NCBI GenBank assembly: GCA_963730005.1
Contig: CAVSPO010000033.1
Span: 1-30,034, forward strand
DNA: 30,034 bases
Source: CAVSPO01 sp963730005
Lineage (GTDB): Bacteria; Actinomycetota; Actinomycetes; Propionibacteriales; Propionibacteriaceae
Direction: 5' to 3'
Shown: positions 7,269 to 15,238 of the stretch, piece by piece
How the letters are laid out: each line of letters begins with the position of its first letter
Position numbering within the stretch: the first letter of the stretch is position 1
Notes under the pieces: generated by a model
Databases searched by the model: none
What the model was told of the DNA's origin: nothing
What the model saw: the letters and a program-made list of their open reading frames with translations, nothing else
Position numbers and translations under genes: made by a program

Positions 7269-8537
7269 TCAGCGGAACGAGTACCGGCTGCGGTCGTGGC
7301 GTGACCGGTCGTGGCGCCACCAGTCGTACCGCGACCAGCTGGACCAACGATCGTGCCGATCAGCACGAGACGCGACCGGCTCGGCCGGGGCCTTCGACTC
7401 ACCAGCTGGCTCGACGCTGGTCTGGGTCGGCTTCGCCGGCACCGTGGGCGCGGCCGTCGGCTGCTGCACAACCGGGGCCTGAACGACGGGGGCCTGCACA
7501 ACCGGCGCCTGCTCGACCGGCGCCTGTTCGACCGGCGCCTGCTCGACCGGGGTCACCATCTCGGGGGCCTGGGTCTCCACAGGATCCACATCGGGAGCCG
7601 CGGTTTCGGGGGCTTCCGCCACCGCCGTCTTCGAGGCGGGGGCCGCCACCGCAGTCTTCGAGGCGGGGGCCGACGTCGGCGTGCTGGCGACCGCCTTTGC
7701 CGGGGCCCCGCAGATGGTTCCGCCGCGGCCCAGATCGTAGTTCGAGATGAAGGACGACATGCCCTTCGGGAGGTTGGTGGGGCAGCTGCGCTGGTACTCG
7801 ATGTTGTAGACAGGCTTACCAGCGGCGAGGAACGCCTTGTAGGCACCGCATTCGCCGTACGCGTTGCACTCCTCGTTCACCGCGAAGTCGACCAAGGCGG
7901 CCATCTGGGGCAGCTGCTCCACATCGTTCTTCAGCCCCACGGCCAGGCCACGGGCGTGGGCGGCGTCAGAGAGGGCGCGCTGATAGGTCACCTGGTCGGC
8001 CTTGGTGATCGGGAACCCCGTCTGCTGCGACCAGCCGTCAGTGTTGTCCGGGTCGATCGCGTCGAAGCCCTTCTGCTTGCAGACGTCCATCCGCGCCGCC
8101 ATGATCGGCATCAGGACGCTGGTCTTCCGGACGTCGAGCCAGTTCTCGCCGTCCCAACCGTCGAGTGGCTTGCCCTTGACGCTGGCCGGGATCTTGGCAT
8201 TGTCGCTGCGCCAGCTCTCTGACGAGCCCGCGCTCAGGTAACACACCACGCGCACGCCCCGGCTCTTGAGTTGGCGCACCTGGGCAGCCGTGGTGGTCTC
8301 CCAGTCCAGGTTGTAGACCTGAGCCGGCCGGGTCAGGTCGATGGTTCCGGTGTACTGGATGTAGAACGTCTCGCCGACCTTCGGCTGCCAACGCCCGACT
8401 GCCGCTCCGGCGGACTGCGCCTGGACGAGCGCCGGCTGGACCATCAGCAGGCCGGCCAACCCGACCCCCAAGGCTGCGAGCCGCTTGCGGCGCACTCTCC
8501 CGGAACGCGTGTCGTCTGTGTTGCCGACCTTGCCCAT
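7269..8537 (-). CDS. Secreted GH114-like endo-alpha-1,4-polygalactosaminidase family protein
   Basis: Exported protein of 422 residues. A twin-arginine-poor, Sec-like signal is seen (basic RVRRKR near residue 18-23, then hydrophobic LAALGVGLAGLLMVQPALVQA). The TIM-barrel domain (about 50-275) carries GH114 features: YNLDWETT, VVCYLSAGSSESWR, GFDAIDPDNTDGW (family DxDN motif) and VGLKNDVEQ. The family includes enzymes that cleave galactosaminogalactan-type polymers and many uncharacterised spherulin-4-like proteins. A low-complexity linker (A/P/V/T, with VEQAP and VVQAP repeats) leads to an unusual tail rich in R, D, H, W, S and Y that may bind the cell surface. ATG 8537 has a strong GGGGAG ribosome site. 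A 20-bp operator-like palindrome lies 73 nt upstream. Confidence 0.82.
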   Translation of the reverse strand: MGKVGNTDDTRSGRVRRKRLAALGVGLAGLLMVQPALVQAQSAGAAVGRWQPKVGETFYIQYTGTIDLTRPAQVYNLDWETTTAAQVRQLKSRGVRVVCYLSAGSSESWRSDNAKIPASVKGKPLDGWDGENWLDVRKTSVLMPIMAARMDVCKQKGFDAIDPDNTDGWSQQTGFPITKADQVTYQRALSDAAHARGLAVGLKNDVEQLPQMAALVDFAVNEECNAYGECGAYKAFLAAGKPVYNIEYQRSCPTNLPKGMSSFISNYDLGRGGTICGAPAKAVASTPTSAPASKTAVAAPASKTAVAEAPETAAPDVDPVETQAPEMVTPVEQAPVEQAPVEQAPVVQAPVVQAPVVQQPTAAPTVPAKPTQTSVEPAGESKAPAEPVASRADRHDRWSSWSRYDWWRHDRSRHDRSRYSFR

Positions 8538-8955
8538 GTTGCTCCCCACTGTCGGGTGGGCGCCGGAGAACCCCGGTCCCTCGCCAATTGATGCTGCGCG
8601 CGCGACGCGTCGGGTTCCAGCGCTGGAACCCTCCAGAAGCGCATCCGCGGGCAGAGCCGCGCACGCTACCGATGCTACGTGGCAGGCTCTGCGTCGCACC
8701 ACCCCCGAAGGCGCCGACACGCCGACTTTTCTAAGAACCCGCTAAAACCTCAAGCGCACCTTCAGGGTTGGGCCTTGCCACTCCCGTTCCGTTCCCGCGA
8801 CAGAGGGGTCGTCAATTCCGGCAACTTCCCTCCCCCGCGCCTGTCGCGTAGGAAGCTGGTTGCGCAGCCAACAGACACCCGAAAACCCGAACACCGAGAA
8901 CCCGGACACCTTGTCACAGGCCTGACCGGCCAGTTCGTGCAGCAAAGGAGCACAG
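8538..8955. other. Divergent intergenic region between the GH114 and GH3 genes
   Basis: About 420 bp that must hold promoters for both glycosidase genes. The only strong element is the palindrome at 8610-8629. An A/T-richer patch at 8727-8752 and a TTGTCA at 8912-8917 could belong to promoters, but no convincing -10/-35 pair was found. A CGCGACAG/CTGTCGCG pair (about 8797 and 8842) is too far apart to be a clear operator. No credible coding region is seen. Confidence 0.5.
8610..8629. promoter_or_regulatory. Perfect 20-bp palindrome, LacI-family-like operator
   Basis: GGGTTCCAGCGCTGGAACCC is fully self-complementary. The AGCGCT core with a central CG is typical of operators bound by LacI-family sugar-responsive repressors, for example CebR. 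It lies 73 bp upstream of the GH114 gene and 327 bp upstream of the GH3 gene. No LacI-family gene is in the window. Confidence 0.6.
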
Positions 8956-11073
8956 ATGAGTACAGAAGCGGCCGCGCGCCCCTGGATGGACACGTCCCTC
9001 AGCCCTGACGAGCGGGCCGACCTGCTCATCGCCGCGATGACGCTGGAGCAGAAGATCGCCCAGCTGCACGGCGCCATGGAGACCATCAACCCCTACAAGA
9101 TCACCATCGAGGACGGGGCGAACCTGCGGGTGTGGCGCCACGTCGACGGCGACGAGAGCCTCGGCATCCCGCGTTTCAACGTGACCAACGGGCCCGTGGG
9201 TGTCGGCATGGGCGACGGCACCCCGAGCCCGCCCGCCACCGCCCTGCCGTCCACCATGGGCCTGGCCGCCGGCTTCGACCCCGACCTCGCCTATGAGTAC
9301 GGGGTCATCTGCGGACGGGAGTCACGCGCCATCGGCCAGCACCTGATCGAGGCGCCGGGTGTCTGCATGCACCGCACCCCGCTGTGCGGCCGCAACTTCG
9401 AGTACTTCAGCGAAGACCCGTACCTGACCGGCGTGATGGGTGTCCAGGTCACCCGGGGCATCCAGGACCAGGGCATCCTGGCCGAGGCCAAGCACTACGT
9501 CGTCAACGACCAGGAGCTGGAGCGTTTCCGCTACGACGTCCAGATCGACGACCACGTGCTGCGCGAGATCTACCTGCTGCCGTTCGAGATGATCGTCAAG
9601 GACGCCGACGTCGCCTGCATCATGGGCAGCTACCAGCGTTTCCGCGGCACCTACGCCTGCGAGTCGCACTACCTGCTGACCGAGATCCTGCGCGACCAGT
9701 GGGGTTTCCAGGGATACGTGCAGTCGGACTTCTGGGCGTGCCGCTCCACCGCGCAGAGCCTGAACGCCGGCATGGACCAGGAGATGCCGGACGCCAACTG
9801 GTTCAACGAGGCCATGATCAAGCACGGCATCGACCAGTGCATCATCGAGATCCCCACCATCGACCGCGCACTCAAGCGCCGTTTCCGCTACATGTTCCAA
9901 CTGGGTCAGTTCGACCAGGACTACTCGGTCACCGGCATCGACATCCCGGCCGGCCAGGCGACGGCACGCCGGGTCGCCGAGAACATCGCCACCCTGCTGA
10001 AGAACGACGGCAACCTGCTGCCGCTCAGCAAGGACGTGGCCACGATCGCCCTGATCGGCCAGGCGGAGTTCGTCGACAAGGCCTGCCCGTGCGGCGGCGG
10101 CTCGTCGCAGGTGATCCCGATCATCGAGATCAATCCGCTGCCCGGGCTACAGGACGTTCTGGACGACCTCGGCTCCGCTGCCCAGGTCACCAAGGTCACG
10201 GTGGCCGACGACAATTCCAACCTGGACGAGGCGAAGGCGGCCGCCGAGTCCGCGGACGTGGTCATCATCATGGCCGGCCTGATCACGACCGAGGGCCGCG
10301 ACCAGCTGGACATGAAGCTGCCGCGTGACCAGAACGCCATGATCGCTGCGGTGGCGCCGGTGAACCCGAAGACGGTGCTGGTGCTCAAGGACGGCGATCC
10401 CGTCGAGATGCCCTGGCTCGACCTGGTGCCCGCGGTTTGCGAGTTCTACAACGTGGGCGAGGAAGACGGGCACGCGGTGGCCGACGTGCTGTTCGGCGTC
10501 ACCACCCCCTCCGGCAAGCTGCCGACCAGCTACCCGAAGGTGTACGAGGACTGCCCGGTGGCCAACGACCCGAGCCGCTACCCCGGCGTCGACGAGGGCT
10601 CCGGCTACCCGGTGATCCGCTACTCCGAGGGCCTGCAGATCGGCTACCGCTGGTACCAGGAGCAGGGCATCGAGCCGGCTTTCCCGTTCGGCTTCGGGCT
10701 CAGCTACACCACGTTCGCCATCACCGACGTGGCGATCGACACCGGCCGGATCGCCGCCGGCGACCCGGTCACGCTGACCGCCACCGTCACCAACACCGGC
10801 AACCGGAAGGGTGCCGAGGTCGTCCAGGTCTACGTCGGGATCCCGGCGGCCAACCAGCCGGCCAAGCGCCTGGTCGGGTTCAAGAAGGTCTGGCTGGAGC
10901 CGGGCGCCTCCGAGCAGGTCAGCATCGTCGTCGATCCGGCCGCCAGCAACCACCCGCTCAGCGTGTGGGACCGGTGCGTGGACGAGTTCGTGCAGCCCGC
11001 CGGTGAGTACACCTTCTACGTGGGCAACAGCTCGGTCGACGAGACGGCCACCCGCACGGCGACGCTGGCCTGA
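8956..11073 (+). CDS. Glycoside hydrolase family 3 beta-glycosidase
   Basis: Enzyme of 705 residues with the usual three-part GH3 plan. An N-terminal TIM barrel (about 20-310) has GRNFEYFSEDP (145-155) and the KH...NDQELER site (179-190). The predicted nucleophile is Asp258 in QSDFW; most relatives have SDW. The alpha/beta sandwich (about 330-560) contains the conserved GGGSS loop, here preceded by ACPC. A C-terminal fibronectin-III-like domain (about 595-695) follows PFGFGLSYTTF. There is no signal peptide, so it probably cleaves imported oligosaccharides in the cytoplasm, releasing beta-linked glucose or xylose; exact specificity is open. ATG 8956 has AAAGGAG 5 nt upstream. The gene is divergent from the secreted GH114-like gene, and the two may share sugar control. 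Confidence 0.93.
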   Translation: MSTEAAARPWMDTSLSPDERADLLIAAMTLEQKIAQLHGAMETINPYKITIEDGANLRVWRHVDGDESLGIPRFNVTNGPVGVGMGDGTPSPPATALPSTMGLAAGFDPDLAYEYGVICGRESRAIGQHLIEAPGVCMHRTPLCGRNFEYFSEDPYLTGVMGVQVTRGIQDQGILAEAKHYVVNDQELERFRYDVQIDDHVLREIYLLPFEMIVKDADVACIMGSYQRFRGTYACESHYLLTEILRDQWGFQGYVQSDFWACRSTAQSLNAGMDQEMPDANWFNEAMIKHGIDQCIIEIPTIDRALKRRFRYMFQLGQFDQDYSVTGIDIPAGQATARRVAENIATLLKNDGNLLPLSKDVATIALIGQAEFVDKACPCGGGSSQVIPIIEINPLPGLQDVLDDLGSAAQVTKVTVADDNSNLDEAKAAAESADVVIIMAGLITTEGRDQLDMKLPRDQNAMIAAVAPVNPKTVLVLKDGDPVEMPWLDLVPAVCEFYNVGEEDGHAVADVLFGVTTPSGKLPTSYPKVYEDCPVANDPSRYPGVDEGSGYPVIRYSEGLQIGYRWYQEQGIEPAFPFGFGLSYTTFAITDVAIDTGRIAAGDPVTLTATVTNTGNRKGAEVVQVYVGIPAANQPAKRLVGFKKVWLEPGASEQVSIVVDPAASNHPLSVWDRCVDEFVQPAGEYTFYVGNSSVDETATRTATLA

Positions 11074-11103
11074 TCAGGGCGCCCGCAACGCCAAACTCGC
11101 ACA

Positions 11104-11149
11104 TTGACCGGTGGTGATTCGCCGATGTCGACGAATCACCACCGGTCAA
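11104..11149. terminator. Perfect 18-bp inverted repeat between convergent genes
   Basis: TTGACCGGTGGTGATTCG (11104-11121) and its exact complement (11132-11149) surround a 10-nt loop. No T-run follows on either strand. Its place between the GH3 gene and azlD suggests a bidirectional terminator. The arm length and perfection are unusual for one, and a protein-binding role is not excluded. Confidence 0.65.
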
Positions 11150-11180
11150 CGTTGGGACTCACCGCCCTTTCGGCGCAAGC

Positions 11181-11501
11181 TCAGGCGGCGCCGACCATCC
11201 GCAACAGGAATTCGGTCACCCAGACGGCTCCGGCGGCGATCACGCAGACCACCATCATCTGCTGGCCCCGCCACGCCGCGACCAGGGCCAGCACCAGCGC
11301 CACAGCACCGGAAATCCAGCTGCTGGTGGCCAGCACGATGGCCGGAATCGTCATGGCGGTCAGCACCGCGTAGGGCACGTAGTGCAGGAAGCGCAGCACC
11401 CACTGGTTGGTGATCCGGCCCCGGAACACCACCAGCGGCGTCACCCGCAGCAGGTAGGTGCACAGCCAACTGACCCCGATGGCGACGAACAGGTAACTCA
11501 T
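11181..11501 (-). CDS. azlD: Branched-chain amino acid exporter small subunit, AzlD family
   Basis: Membrane protein of 106 residues with four hydrophobic segments, matching the AzlD domain in length and pattern (WLCTYLLRVTPLVVFRGR near the N-terminus is typical). It works with AzlC to export branched-chain amino acids or analogues across the cytoplasmic membrane. Its ATG overlaps the end of azlC by 4 bp (ATGA), a sign of translational coupling and equal production of both subunits. The transcript would end at the long inverted repeat at 11104-11149. Confidence 0.9.
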   Translation of the reverse strand: MSYLFVAIGVSWLCTYLLRVTPLVVFRGRITNQWVLRFLHYVPYAVLTAMTIPAIVLATSSWISGAVALVLALVAAWRGQQMMVVCVIAAGAVWVTEFLLRMVGAA

Positions 11502-12316
11502 GACGCCCCCCGTCCGGCCTGGCCGCTGTCTTCGTTGACCTCGTCGTCGATGGCGACGTCGTGAGCCTCACCGGACGCCCTGGTGGGGTTCGGGAGAAAC
11601 GTGGCGGCCAGGCCACACACCACGCAGGCGACGACGATGATCCGCCAGCCGGGCTGCATGGCCTGGGTCCAGGGCAGGAAGTGCAGCAGCAGGCTGAGCG
11701 CGGCGGCCCCCAGCGCGACGATCAACACCGGCCGCGACTTCTTCGCCGGCGGAATCACGATCGAGATGAACATGGCGAACAGCAGCACCCCGAACGCGCT
11801 CTGCAGCGACGCCGGCAGCACCTCCCCCACCAAGGCTCCCGTCACGGCGCCGCCGGTCCACCCCAGGATCGGCAGCACCATCAGCCCCGTGTAGTAGGCG
11901 AAGGTGACGATCGGTTTGGCCATCGCCAGGGCGTAGATCTCGTCAGTGACGGCCCAGCCGATGACCAGGCGTTGCCACATCCTGAACCCGCCGGTGCCGT
12001 CGTCACCACGGTCGAGCGACTGGCTCAGCGACACCGACATCAGCAGGTAACGCAGGTTGACCAGGATGATCGTCAGCGCCAACTGGAACAGCGTGCCGTG
12101 CGCGATGATGACCTGCAGGCCACCGAACTGCCCGGTGCTGGACATGTTGGAGAAGCTCATCAGGCCACTGGCGAAGACCGACACCCCCGCCTGGGCGCAA
12201 TACAGACCGAAGGCCAGCGACACGGTGAAGTAGCTCAGGGCCACGGGGATGGAGTCGCGCAGACCGGCGAGGTAGCCAGTCCGTCCGCGCAGCGACGCGA
12301 AGCTGCTCATGCTCAT
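11498..12316 (-). CDS. azlC: Branched-chain amino acid exporter large subunit, AzlC family
   Basis: Membrane protein of 272 residues of the AzlC/YgaZ family with six to seven hydrophobic segments. The N-terminal GLRDSIPVALSYFTVSLAFGLYCAQAG and the central LRYLLMSVSLSQSL...GWAVTDEIYALA are family-conserved. The C-terminal 30 residues are acidic and cytoplasmic. The partner azlD overlaps the 3' end. Start ATG 12316 (or 12310, two codons later) is preceded by a GGGCGG stretch. Such pairs are often controlled by an Lrp-type regulator, but none is encoded here. Substrates cannot be determined from sequence. Confidence 0.91.
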   Translation of the reverse strand: MSMSSFASLRGRTGYLAGLRDSIPVALSYFTVSLAFGLYCAQAGVSVFASGLMSFSNMSSTGQFGGLQVIIAHGTLFQLALTIILVNLRYLLMSVSLSQSLDRGDDGTGGFRMWQRLVIGWAVTDEIYALAMAKPIVTFAYYTGLMVLPILGWTGGAVTGALVGEVLPASLQSAFGVLLFAMFISIVIPPAKKSRPVLIVALGAAALSLLLHFLPWTQAMQPGWRIIVVACVVCGLAATFLPNPTRASGEAHDVAIDDEVNEDSGQAGRGAS

Positions 12317-12680
12317 CGTTGCCGCCCATCAGCGCTGACAGATCCCACGGAATCACCCCTCACCCGCCATTCTCACCGATCCACCGCCAACCGTCGACGC
12401 GACGACCCGAGCCGAGACGCCGCGGCGCGTCGCGGGTGGCCGACCGTCCATCAGCACCTGCAGCAACGGGCAGCGGCCGAATTCCGGTTTGGGTCGCGGG
12501 AGGGGTAACGTGGCTCAACAGTGGTCGCACCAGTCTTGCCTGTGGCCACCAGGTGACCGGGCCCAGGGCCCGCTGGCCGCACCGCCGCTCAGGCTGAGCC
12601 CCCATTTTGGTTCGCCGCCCAACCAGGGCCGAGTACGCGAAGTGCGCCGCGCAAGACACCGAACGAATTGGACTTGAGTT
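12317..12680. other. Divergent intergenic region and probable long leader of the DEAD-box helicase gene
   Basis: About 360 bp between azlC and the helicase gene. GC-rich self-complementary stretches (GGGCCCAGGGCCC around 12559-12571 and GCTCAG-G-CTGAGC around 12587-12599) suggest a structured 5' UTR, as is common for cold-inducible RNA helicases. An open frame of 62 codons (12489-12677, GTG or ATG type start unclear) ends 3 nt before the helicase start, but its composition is not protein-like. No known RNA family was recognised. Confidence 0.4.
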
Positions 12681-14096
12681 TTGACCACAACAACGAAGAA
12701 CATTGCTTCCGCACGCACAAATGCTTTTGGCTCTCTCGGCGTTCCCGCAGGCCTGACTGCCGTGCTGGCCGCCCGCAAGATCACCCTCCCCACCCCGATC
12801 CAGGCCGCCACGCTGCCTGACTCGCTGGCCGGGCGCGACGTGCTCGGCCGCGGTCGTACCGGCTCCGGCAAGACCTACGCGTTCCTGCTGCCCCTGGTGG
12901 CACGTCTGCAGGAAAACCCCAGGCGCGCCGCCTCAAAGCGGCCCCGCGCCCTGATCCTGGCCCCGACTCGCGAGTTGGCCGCCCAGATCGACGAAGCGCT
13001 GCGTCCGCTGGCTGAAACCGCCGGCTTGTCGTCCATCACCGTCTTCGGCGGGGTGGGCGAGAACCCGCAGATCCGTGGCCTCAGCCGCGGCGTCGACGTC
13101 GTGGTGGCCTGCCCGGGCCGGCTGCTGGCGCTGATCCGCGACGGCCACGTCAGCCTGGACTCGGTCGAGATCACGGTCATCGACGAGGCCGACCAGATGG
13201 CCGACATGGGCTTCCTGCCGATGGTGACCCGCCTGCTGACCATGACCCCGGCCCGGGGCCAGCGGATGCTGTTCAGCGCCACGCTGGACGCCGGCGTCAA
13301 CGTGCTGGTGCAGAAGTTCCTGCACAACCCGGTCACCCACCAGGCCGACAGCCCCGAGGTCACCGTCGACACCATGGAGCACCACGTGCTGCAGGTGCGC
13401 ACCGACGACCGCACCGACGTGCTGGCCGACCTGGCCGCCGCGCCCGGGCGCGCCATCCTGTTCACGCGCACCAAGCACGGCGCCAAGAAGCTGACCAAAC
13501 AGCTGATTGCCCGGGGCATCCCGGCCGTCGAGCTGCACGGCAACCTGGGCCAGAACGCCCGCACCCGCAATCTGGCGGCCTTCGAGGCCGGCCGGGTGGA
13601 GACCATGGTGGCCACCGACATCGCCGCCCGCGGCATCGACGTGGACGACGTGGAGCTGGTCGTGCACGCCGACCCGCCGTCGGAGGAAAAGGCCTACCTG
13701 CACCGCAGCGGCCGTACGGCCCGCGCGGGCAAGAGCGGCACCGTGATCACCATCGTGACCCCCGATCAGCAGCAGGACGTCAAGACGATCATGCGCCGGG
13801 CGCACATCCGTCCCGAGGTCGACCAGGTTCGCGTCGGCGACCAGCTGTTGCTCGACCTGGCACCCGGTGCCCGCGTCCAGCTCAGTGCGGAAGAGGCCCA
13901 GCGCATCGCCAACCCGAACGCCGGGCAGGCAGTCGCTGCCCGACAGCCCAACCGCAGCGGCGGACGCGGCGCTTCCCGGCCCAGCGGCCGGGCGACGGCA
14001 CGCACCGCTGCGGCCAGCCCGACGTCAACCCGGACGTCGGCCCCTCGCACCGGTGCTGCGGCCTTCTCTGCGTCGCTGGGACGCCGGGGCCGCTGA
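12681..14096 (+). CDS. DEAD-box ATP-dependent RNA helicase
   Basis: Superfamily 2 RNA helicase of 471 residues. Motifs in order: the Q motif region FGSLGVPAGL...PTPIQ (16-41), Walker A GRTGSGKT (58-65), APTREL (94-99), DEAD (168-171), SAT (199-201), then in the second RecA domain LFTRTKHGAKKL, ATDIAARGID and HRSGRTARAG. The tail (about 405-471) is rich in R, G, S, A and T and probably binds RNA. It should help remodel rRNA or mRNA, perhaps at low temperature, as RhlE/DeaD relatives do. The start is TTG 12681: an in-frame TGA lies two codons upstream and homologues begin near this point. No clear ribosome site precedes it. The long leader hints at post-transcriptional control. Confidence 0.92.
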   Translation: MTTTTKNIASARTNAFGSLGVPAGLTAVLAARKITLPTPIQAATLPDSLAGRDVLGRGRTGSGKTYAFLLPLVARLQENPRRAASKRPRALILAPTRELAAQIDEALRPLAETAGLSSITVFGGVGENPQIRGLSRGVDVVVACPGRLLALIRDGHVSLDSVEITVIDEADQMADMGFLPMVTRLLTMTPARGQRMLFSATLDAGVNVLVQKFLHNPVTHQADSPEVTVDTMEHHVLQVRTDDRTDVLADLAAAPGRAILFTRTKHGAKKLTKQLIARGIPAVELHGNLGQNARTRNLAAFEAGRVETMVATDIAARGIDVDDVELVVHADPPSEEKAYLHRSGRTARAGKSGTVITIVTPDQQQDVKTIMRRAHIRPEVDQVRVGDQLLLDLAPGARVQLSAEEAQRIANPNAGQAVAARQPNRSGGRGASRPSGRATARTAAASPTSTRTSAPRTGAAAFSASLGRRGR

Positions 14097-14123
14097 GTCG
14101 TGCTGCCTGTCGCGGACATGCCG

Positions 14124-14149
14124 GGAATAGAACACCTGGCTGGCCGGTT
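14124..14149 (+). promoter_or_regulatory. SigH/SigR-type promoter of the pirin gene
   Basis: GGAAT (14124-14128, within GGGAAT), an 18-nt spacer and GTT (14147-14149) match GGAAT-N18-GTT. The expected start is near 14156, which gives a 5' UTR of about 65 nt. A TTGACA overlaps the GTT, but no matching -10 was seen for a housekeeping promoter. Confidence 0.6.
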
Positions 14150-14220
14150 GACAGGAGAACGTCAAGGCTGGGGCACGGTTGCCCGGCCCACGCACCGGAA
14201 TGTACTTGTGGAGGTAGCGA

Positions 14221-15180
14221 ATGCCCGCTGTGACAGCAGATCCTGACACCCTGCCCCGCCTCGGGGGTTTTTCATCGTCCGACAAGCCGCGTCCGGTGGT
14301 GCAGATCTCGACCGCACCGGAAGGCAAGGAAGGTGACGGCTTCCCGGTGCGACGGGCGTTCGCGGGCCTTCATTTCGGCGACCTCGATCCCTTCATCCAC
14401 ATGGATCAGATGGGCCCCGTCCAGTACGGGCCCAACGAGGCCCGCGGCACCGACTGGCATCCCCACCGCGGCTTCGAGACGGTCACCTACATCATGGACG
14501 GCGCCTTCGAGCACCAGGACTCCCATGGTGGCGGTGGCCTGATCAAGGACGGGGACACCCAGTGGATGACCGCCGGCTCCGGTTTGTTGCACATCGAGAA
14601 GCCGCCGAACGATCTGGTCGACCAGGGTGGTTTGTTCCACGGCATCCAGCTGTGGGTCAACCTGCCGGCCAAGGACAAGATGCTGCCGCCGAAGTACCAG
14701 TCGATCGAGAAGGACCAGATCACACTGGGCACCGATCACGGCGGCCACACGGTCATCAGGCTCATCGCTGGTTCCATGGGCAAGCTGCAAGGCCCCGGTA
14801 CGACCTTCACTCCGATCACCATGGCCCACGTGACCGTGCGGGCGAAGGGCGCTGCGGTGCTGCCCTGGCCCACCGACTACAACTGCCTCGTCTACGTGTT
14901 GGGCGGCAAGGGCACGGTGGGGGCTGAGGGTCGCCACGTGCACGAGGGCCAACTTGCCCGGTTCGGCGCCGGTGACACAGTGACCCTGTCGGCTTCACCC
15001 GAGCAGGACCTGGACGTGCTGCTGCTGGGTGGACGCCCGATCGGCGACCCGGTCGAGCACTACGGACCGTTCGTGATGAACACCCGTGAGGAACTCTCGC
15101 AGGCAGTCATGGACTTCAATCTCGGCAAGATGGGCTCGATCCCCCAGGACGGCCTGCGCGTCTACCGCGGCCGCGCGTAG
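14221..15180 (+). CDS. Pirin family protein
   Basis: Bicupin protein of 319 residues of the pirin family. The N-terminal cupin holds the metal-binding set HMDQMGP, WHPHRGFETVTYI, EHQDSHG and AGSGLLHIE (about 60-130). This supplies the three His and one Glu seen in pirins. The C-terminal cupin (about 175-300) lacks a full metal site. Some bacterial pirins oxidise quercetin, others bind regulatory partners; the role here is not known. ATG 14221 has GGAGG at 6-nt spacing. A SigH/SigR-type promoter upstream places it in a probable thiol-stress response with the cupin at 3563 and the HtrA protease at 21260. A strong terminator follows. Confidence 0.93.
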   Translation: MPAVTADPDTLPRLGGFSSSDKPRPVVQISTAPEGKEGDGFPVRRAFAGLHFGDLDPFIHMDQMGPVQYGPNEARGTDWHPHRGFETVTYIMDGAFEHQDSHGGGGLIKDGDTQWMTAGSGLLHIEKPPNDLVDQGGLFHGIQLWVNLPAKDKMLPPKYQSIEKDQITLGTDHGGHTVIRLIAGSMGKLQGPGTTFTPITMAHVTVRAKGAAVLPWPTDYNCLVYVLGGKGTVGAEGRHVHEGQLARFGAGDTVTLSASPEQDLDVLLLGGRPIGDPVEHYGPFVMNTREELSQAVMDFNLGKMGSIPQDGLRVYRGRA

Positions 15181-15203
15181 CCGCTGAGCCGGACTCACAT
15201 CCG

Positions 15204-15233
15204 AAGGGCCCCTGCCAACCGGCGGGGGCCCTT
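15204..15233. terminator. Bidirectional hairpin terminator after the pirin gene
   Basis: AAGGGCCCCTGCC (15204-15216) and GGCGGGGGCCCTT (15221-15233) form a 13-bp stem with one T-G pair and an AACC loop. A CTTTCTCG tail follows on the plus strand. It separates pirin from the convergent membrane protein gene. Confidence 0.85.
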
Positions 15234-15238
15234 TCTCG

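Noticed and set aside
7060..7347. Minus-strand frame with PPGWYETAALRAGTKR-like repeats
   Set aside because: It is only the translation of the 26-bp DNA repeats, in a terminator region between genes.
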